DNA of 64,000 bases, taken from positions 34,979,531-35,043,530 of the forward strand of contig NW_020312817.1 of NCBI RefSeq assembly GCF_003265705.1, given 5' to 3'. Positions 58,410 through 64,000 of the stretch are shown piece after piece. Position numbers and translations under genes: made by a program. Under the pieces are notes generated by a model. It had not been told where the DNA came from, searched no databases, and was given only the letters and a program-made list of their open reading frames with translations. Numbering within the stretch: position 1 is the stretch's first letter; every line of letters begins with the position of its first letter. The DNA is from Callorhinus ursinus (taxonomy: Eukaryota > Chordata > Mammalia > Carnivora > Otariidae).

Positions 58410-59610
58410 AGACCTCCCACCCTCAAAGAGGCTAGGCCTGGGTAGTTAATAATGGAGAGTTAGAGAGGTGGCTGGATTGATCTTCTCCATTAGTGGTTAG
58501 TAAGATAAATGTGTCAGTGATAGGGGAAAGTTTACCAAAAGACTTAATAGAAACCACTTTGACTGACAATGTTATATTGCAATCTTTAAATTTATTTGAG
58601 GACTGCCAAGATCAAGCCAGGCAAAACTTTATTTAGTTATAAATTGATTTTAATAAAGGATTCTGGAGTTGTTAGCGCAGAATGAGGAGCCAGATCAGTT
58701 GATGTATGTGGGTTTTACAGGGAAGGTAAACTTATTGTAGAGAAAGAACATGCTTACCATCTATAACTGATGTTATGTACCCTCAGCTTCTGACTCTGTA
58801 TAAGTACTTTAATTCTGAAAGAGAAAATGATGCAGCGTTTGGTTATTATCCACAATATTTTTGAAAGCTTATTTTAAATAGTTCATATTAGTTTAAAAAA
58901 TTAAGAATTTTTTACTAGGCTTAAACAACAGCACATTGTAATTTTATGTTGAGAAAAATTTAAACATTTTTTCTGTTTTTTTTTTTTATTTACCAAGGTA
59001 TTTCAGTAAAAAAATATTTATAGAGAAATTTAAAAACCGCTTTTAAAAATTTTGGTAGGTGATGGTAGTTTGATACACCAGTTACTTAGCACTTACCTGT
59101 TTCGGTGTCATAAAATACAAATACAATTAAATATCTGTAGTTCCTATTCTCCAGGAACATACTTTTTGTAAGTTACTCTTTCTAGTATTTTTTTTTTAGT
59201 TGTCCTTAGTCATATTCTTTGTCTCTGAAGTGAATTTAGGATCAGTTTTATTTAAGGCTCTTTAATCGAGACTTACCCAGTTCTGGAGTTACAGAGCCAC
59301 CTGTAGCTGCTGTATTGGAACTTTTTTCCACCACATACTACCAATTCTTAATTCTTATTAATAACTTTATTAATTAGATACCGAGCTCCTTTCCATTATT
59401 CTACTTCATAAGTTTACTATGACTGCTATTCTTAAAATGTGCCAACATGGTTACATTCTGACATGGGGTCCATTAGTAATTATTCTTTAAGTTACTTCAT
59501 TACTTTAGGTCCAGACTTTGAAATGCTATCCATAAAATCGATTAGTGGGGGAGTTGATTATATAATAATTTGGGGAAATATTATTTTAGAGGTGAGCATG
59601 AATCATTGTT
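58410..59610. other. Intronic stretch without recognised elements
   Basis: 1.2 kb AT-rich; nothing assigned. Confidence 0.5.
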
Positions 59611-59628
59611 AAGAATTAATTACTCTAG

Positions 59629-59829
59629 GGTCGCCTGGGTGGCTCAGTCAGTTAAGCAGCTGCCTTCAGCTCAGGTCATGATCCCAGGGTCCTGGGATCG
59701 AGCCCCACGTCAGGCTCCCTGCTCGGCGGGGAGCCTGCTTCTGAACCTTCTCCCTCTGTCTGCCTCTCTGCCTACTTGTGCTCTCTATCTCTCTGTCAAA
59801 TAAATAAATAAAATCTTTAAAAAAAAAAA
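59629..59829 (+). mobile_element. Can-SINE, young
   Basis: Full-length, plus strand, near consensus. Perfect 18-bp TSD AAGAATTAATTACTCTAG (59611-59628 / 59830-59847). Confidence 0.97.
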
Positions 59830-59900
59830 AAGAATTAATTACTCTAGTTCCCTTTAGTGGAGAAATTTTCCTGACCAGTTATGTTTTCCAAGATTGATTT

Positions 59901-60081
59901 TTTTTTTTTTAAAGATTTTATTTATTTGACAGAGAGAGAGCGAGAGCAGGAACACAAGCCAGGGGAGTGGGAGGGGGAGAAGCGGGCTTCCTGCCGAGCA
60001 GGGAGCCCGATGTGGGGCTTGATCATGACCTGAGCTGAAGGCAGACTTTTAACGACTGAGCCACCCAGGCCCCCCCCCCCC
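59901..60081 (-). mobile_element. Can-SINE, inverted partner of the previous copy
   Basis: Minus strand; head followed by a C13 run (60069-60081). Short TSD GATTGATTT / GATTGATAT. Only 71 bp separate it from the opposite-strand SINE at 59629-59829. Confidence 0.95.
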
Positions 60082-60261
60082 GATTGATATTTAGACATCA
60101 AGAGAAATACATATTTAAAGTTTTATAATTTATTATTGGAAATTCTAAACAGCTTTATCTTGGAGTTTATATATAGTACACAGTAGAAATAATTGGAAAA
60201 ATATTAGGTGATTCTTCACCTTTGACAAATGTATATAACCTAATAGATCAACTATCAGTTT

Positions 60262-60438
60262 GGTTTTTTTTTTATTTTAGAGAGAGACAGAGAGCAGGGT
60301 GAGGAACAGAGGGAGAGGGACAAGCTCATACTCCATGCTGAGCACAGAGCCTGATGCGGGAGTCGATCCCACAACCCTGAGATCATGACATGATCAAGAG
60401 TCAGACAGTTAACTGACTGAGCCACCAAGGTGCCCCAG
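60262..60438 (-). mobile_element. Can-SINE, older subfamily
   Basis: Minus strand. TSD TCAACTATCAGTTT (60248-60261) / TCAACTGTCAATTT (60439-60452). Confidence 0.93.
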
Positions 60439-60454
60439 TCAACTGTCAATTTTC

Positions 60455-62010
60455 ATATTAAACAGGATTAATATATTAATTATACAAATATTTGGAAAAA
60501 ACATTTTAAGCAAACTATTTTCTAATGAAGATTTTTTTATAAAATATTTTTAAAAATTTAAATTATTTTGTGGATATTTTGTATTTTTTTCTATTGAAAA
60601 GGTAATTTCCCATACTGTGGAAAATTTTTATCTTATGTGAATTTTTTTAGTCCTCTGTGAAATTAGAATTTATCATAATCACTTTCACATAAATTACTGA
60701 CAGGACAATAATCACTATCTTACAGCTACATTTTCTAGAGGATTTTTCTTTAGAAGTAAGGCTAAACCCCATGGATAAATAAGTGTGAAACCTTTTTACG
60801 AAGCTGTGGTTAAAAGTGTAGTAAGCTTCCTTATTGATAAAGTCAACTAGTTTTATAGATGGTGGTGATATGGAGGGCATGATTTGACTTTAGGTGTGAC
60901 TAAAACTGTTAATGGTGTGTATGCTGATGGCTTAATGACATTCTACTGTGTCACTTCATAGTAGTATTGCCATTCAGTAAATGCCAAAATCAGAGATACA
61001 TCTAACTAGTCATTTCAGTATTTTTAGTTCTCTTCTTTTTGTTTATCCTCTCCCATGTGCCAGCAGTATTAAAAGCTAAGCCCTATTTTTTCTTGAGTAT
61101 ATTATGCTAGACGCTTATCTGAGGTAGAAAGTTTTCCTAACAGTTTTTAAGGTAGCCAGTCATTTAAGTTTCTCATATACCTTCTTTTGTTTTGGAGAAT
61201 TTTTCCTTTTGACGGCCTGTGTTCATAATATATGCAGCAGTTGCAACTAAGTTCCTGCCAAAAGAAAAAAAAATTACCTGTACTTTGGAACAAATGGGAA
61301 GGCTCAGGGAACACTTTGGCAGTATTAACTGCCAGGAAGACAAATTCTGTCACAGCTGGTGCCTGGGAAACCCACTAAGACCTCTTGGGGTGACCAAATG
61401 AATGTTTTGAGAATACAGCCCAGTGGCATTATGTGAAGACAAGCTGTTAGCATACAATGGTAGACAAGCTGTTAGTATACAATGGTATACAAGCAAAAGA
61501 GTCAAATTTATCTGAAGGTGGGAATCACTCATTTTAAACCAGGAAACTGCTGGTAATTCAAAAGTATCAAGCATTGCAAATGCCACTTGAGAAATGAGAG
61601 AACCCAGAGGCAAAACTGAGATGTAGAGGATGTCAGTTTTCTAAAAGAAAACAATCCTAATTATGAAGAATCTGGGATAGCATATAGACACAGGTCTGTA
61701 TCACTGCCTCTTACTCCAAATAATATTTGGGAGAAGACAGAGATTGTCATAAGTTTGCTATAAATGCTGTTGATAAGTAAATTACACTAATCAGGTTGGA
61801 AGGTGTGAATTTCCCTGGTGGGCCTTTGGGTAAAATGACTGGTAATTGTAGGAGGAGATGGGAGAGTGTTTTATTAATTTGACAACAGATCAGACTTCTG
61901 AGATGCTCTTTGTATATAGAAGTATATGAGTTGATACTGCCTTAGACCAGGCAGCCATCACAGTTTCCAGAGTTCCATTTCTATATGAAGGTCAAATCCT
62001 TCTTTGGTCA
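60455..62010. other. Repeat-poor intron 2 stretch with a small tandem duplication
   Basis: 1.5 kb. Contains a 25-bp unit GACAAGCTGTTAGCATACAA... duplicated at 61438-61462 and 61463-61487. Confidence 0.55.
61438..61487. repeat. 25-bp tandem duplication
   Basis: Two adjacent copies differing at one base (GCATAC versus GTATAC), followed by a partial third start. Confidence 0.9.
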
Positions 62011-62027
62011 TTTCAACTCAAAATATA

Positions 62028-62205
62028 CTTGTCTATCTGTCTTTCTGTATTTCGTCCTTCCTTCCTTCCTCCCTCCTTCCTTTGCTTCTTCCTTTCTTCC
62101 TTCCTTTCTGTAGGCTCCATCCTGGGCTTGAACTCATGACCCTGAGCTCAGGACCTGAGCTATCAAGAGTCAGACGCTTAACCGACTGAACCACCCAGGT
62201 GAACC
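62028..62205 (-). mobile_element. Old Can-SINE with (CTTC)n expansion
   Basis: Minus strand; tail and body replaced by (CTTC)n at 62055-62114. TSD CAACTCAAAATATA (62014-62027) / CAGCTCAAAATATA (62206-62219). Confidence 0.9.
62055..62114. repeat. (CTTC)n microsatellite
   Basis: Imperfect CTTC/CCTT array inside the SINE. Confidence 0.92.
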
Positions 62206-62526
62206 CAGCTCAAAATATATTTTTAAAAAAATTAGTAGCCATTAGGAGTTAAAGTGACTAAAGTACACCTTCCTGTGAGACAAAAGGAGTGGAGCTTGAC
62301 TATATGAAGAGAGTGGAAGAGGTCTGCAGTTGGAGCTGTGGGGCATATGATAGAGAATCTGAAATAAATAAAAGATTTTGAATTATCAACTAGAGTTCTT
62401 CCTCCATAGACTACCTTTACCCTTCTCCTGATCACATATTTTCTCATTATTTATAAAGCTCAAACTATTTCCTGAAAATACTTCCACTTTTGTCTCTTCT
62501 TGGAATTGCTTAAAAAGTTTTTTGTG

Positions 62527-62721
62527 GAGGCGCCTGGGTGGCTCAGTCGCTAAGCGTCTGCCTTCGGCTCAGGTCACGATCCCAGGGTCCTGGGATCAAG
62601 CTCCGCATTGGGCTCCCTGCTCAGCAGGAAGCCTGCTTCTCCCTCTCCCATTCCCCCTGCTTGTGTTCCCTCTCTCGCTGTGTTTCTCTGTCATATAAAT
62701 ATATAAAATCTTTAAAAAAAA
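62527..62721 (+). mobile_element. Can-SINE
   Basis: Full-length, plus strand. TSD AAAAAGTTTTTTGTG (62512-62526) / AAAAAGTGTTTTGTG (62722-62736). Confidence 0.96.
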
Positions 62722-62879
62722 AAAAAGTGTTTTGTGTGTCTGTTTTGATATGTATATTTGATGTTCCTGCTAGACTGTAAACTATTTGAAGGTGGGACAG
62801 TTTTCTTACTAACATAACTACTCTTGGGATAACTCAATAAGAACATGTTAAATTGAATGTGGGAAGAAGAAAGTTTTAG

Positions 62880-63077
62880 GGGCTCCTGGGTGGCTCAGAG
62901 GGTTAAGCATCTGCCTTCAGCTCAGGTCATGATCCCAGGGTCCTGGGATCAGGCCCCACGTCGGCTTTCTGCTCATTGGGGAGTCTGCTTCTCCCTCTGC
63001 CTCTGCCCCTCCTCTGCTTGTGCTTTCTCACTCTCTTTCTCGCTCTCTCTCTCTCCCTTAAAAACTAAAATCTTAAA
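62880..63077 (+). mobile_element. Can-SINE, young
   Basis: Plus strand, long CT-rich body. Perfect 16-bp TSD AAGAAGAAAGTTTTAG (62864-62879 / 63078-63093). Confidence 0.97.
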
Positions 63078-63203
63078 AAGAAGAAAGTTTTAGAAGTAGG
63101 AAATTGTGGTTAAAAAAAATGCTTTAGAGGGGGATTGGGATAGATGCAGGAACAAGAGGTTCTTATGGATGAGGGTAGTCAGGATTTTAGAATTTGAGAT
63201 TTT

Positions 63204-63383
63204 GAAGATTTTATTTATTTGGGGGGGAGCAGTGGTCAAGGGAGAGGAGGCAGAAAGAAACCCGAGCAGACTCCATGCCAAGCACAGAGCCCTACGTGGG
63301 GCCCAGTCTCATGACCCTGAAATCATGACCTGAGCTGAAACCAAGAGTCGGATGGTTAACCAACTGAGCCACCCAGGTGCCCC
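63204..63383 (-). mobile_element. Can-SINE, older subfamily
   Basis: Minus strand. TSD TAGAATTTGAGATTTT (63188-63203) / TAGATTTTGAGATTTG (63384-63399). Inverted relative to the copy 126 bp upstream. Confidence 0.93.
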
Positions 63384-63800
63384 TAGATTTTGAGATTTGG
63401 AATATGTAGCAGTTTCTAGTGATAACTTTACTGTGTGAGTCTAGAGTATAGTGAAGTTCATTAGTATTTAGGAATTGTCAGGCTTAAGTTATTAGAAAGG
63501 TCATATGCTCGGGTCTGCCATCAGGAATATAAACTGTATGGTTAGTATTCTCATATCATAAAATATAAAAATTATTGTTGGCTTTTAACTGGCACTGTGA
63601 TGGTTTCTGCTGTGATTAAAACTAAATCAGTACCTTCCTGGTTTATAGACTTTTAGCCTAAATTTCTCTTTATTTCAGCTGGTTTGCTGCTCAGAATTAG
63701 AATTTCTTTTACTTTTGGACCTTTGGTTACTAGAGGTTACTGTTGCTTCCAGTCTTGTAGGCTACTCTTTGAGATTATGGCTCAAACTTTATAATGCCCA

Positions 63801-63816
63801 AGCCCTGGAGGAGAGC

Positions 63817-63819
<3 letters not shown>
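63801..63819 (+). repeat. 19-bp direct repeat, left of GT array
   Basis: AGCCCTGGAGGAGAGCAGG, identical to 63980-63998; the two copies bracket the microsatellite. Confidence 0.95.
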
Positions 63820-63891
<72 letters not shown>

Positions 63892-63967
63892 TGTGTGTCT
63901 GTGTGTGTGTCTGTGTGTGTCTCTGTGTGTGTGTGTCTGTGTGTGTGTGTGTGTGTGTCTCTCTCTA
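63819..63967. repeat. Long (GT)n microsatellite
   Basis: About 150 bp of GT interrupted by CTGT units toward its 3' side and ending in (CT)n. Length suggests high mutability. Confidence 0.97.
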
Positions 63968-63979
63968 ATGGTGCATTCC

Positions 63980-63998
63980 AGCCCTGGAGGAGAGCAGG
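63980..63998 (+). repeat. 19-bp direct repeat, right of GT array
   Basis: Second identical copy, 179 bp after the first, cut off by the window end. Confidence 0.95.
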
Positions 63999-64000
63999 GG

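Larger units (their letters stand above)
56440..64000 (+). other. EML4: EML4 intron 2, 5' portion
   Basis: Sequence following the exon 2 donor; exon 3 is not reached. The first 1.7 kb after the exon contain no SINE or L1 and the first 3.2 kb no SINE. The distal 4.4 kb are dense in SINEs. In humans, rearrangement breakpoints in this intron produce the EML4 exon 2 to ALK fusion (variant 5); this is established knowledge of the gene, not something seen here. Confidence 0.9.

Noticed and set aside
5471..63383. Many similar, spaced repeats that could suggest an array
   Set aside because: They are dispersed retroposons with individual TSDs on both strands; no regular spacing or CRISPR-type units.

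Overview
This is mammalian nuclear DNA from a carnivore. About 40 tRNA-derived Can-SINE copies occur on both strands, with the tRNA-like head 'GCCTGGGTGGCTCAGT' and an A-rich tail 'AAATAAATAAAATCTTT'. The dominant subfamily is neither the dog type ('CCCTGGGTGGCGCAGC') nor the cat type, so a non-canid caniform (bear, seal or mustelid lineage) fits best. The species is inference.

Only one protein-coding exon is present: 56257-56439 on the + strand. It is exon 2 of EML4 (echinoderm microtubule-associated protein-like 4), flanked by AG and GT splice sites. Positions 1-56256 are therefore the 3' part of EML4 intron 1, and 56440-64000 are the 5' part of intron 2. Exon 2 encodes most of the N-terminal trimerisation coiled coil. 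It is 183 nt long and phase-symmetric. Exon 1, the promoter and the HELP/WD40 exons lie outside the window.

The introns are a layered record of insertions. The oldest layer is MIR, L2, MER20-like hAT, a MER2-like Tigger element and several old repeats I could not name. Above it lie long old L1 3' regions, chiefly at 4.7-7.3, 12-13.8, 17, 26, 29-31.5, 34-37, 41.9-45.3, 47.7-50.2 and 51.7-52.1 kb, all antisense to EML4. An old ERVL-type LTR sits inside one of them. The youngest layer is Can-SINEs, many with intact target-site duplications (TSDs), plus two short carnivore-type L1 insertions: 34118-34473, and 58150-58395, which carries a 5' inversion.

The most unusual object is at 237-947. A full-length antisense retrocopy of ribosomal protein L39 (RPL39) mRNA, with an intact 51-codon frame, is joined to about 130 nt of unrelated sequence and then a Can-SINE with its A tail. 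The whole composite is enclosed by a single perfect 16-bp TSD. It looks like one insertion of a read-through or chimeric RNA. I found no bacterial or viral system, CRISPR array, genuine tRNA/rRNA gene or second coding gene. Repeat coordinates are accurate to a few bases where a TSD is given, otherwise to tens of bases. Repeat family names come from remembered consensus patterns, not a database search.
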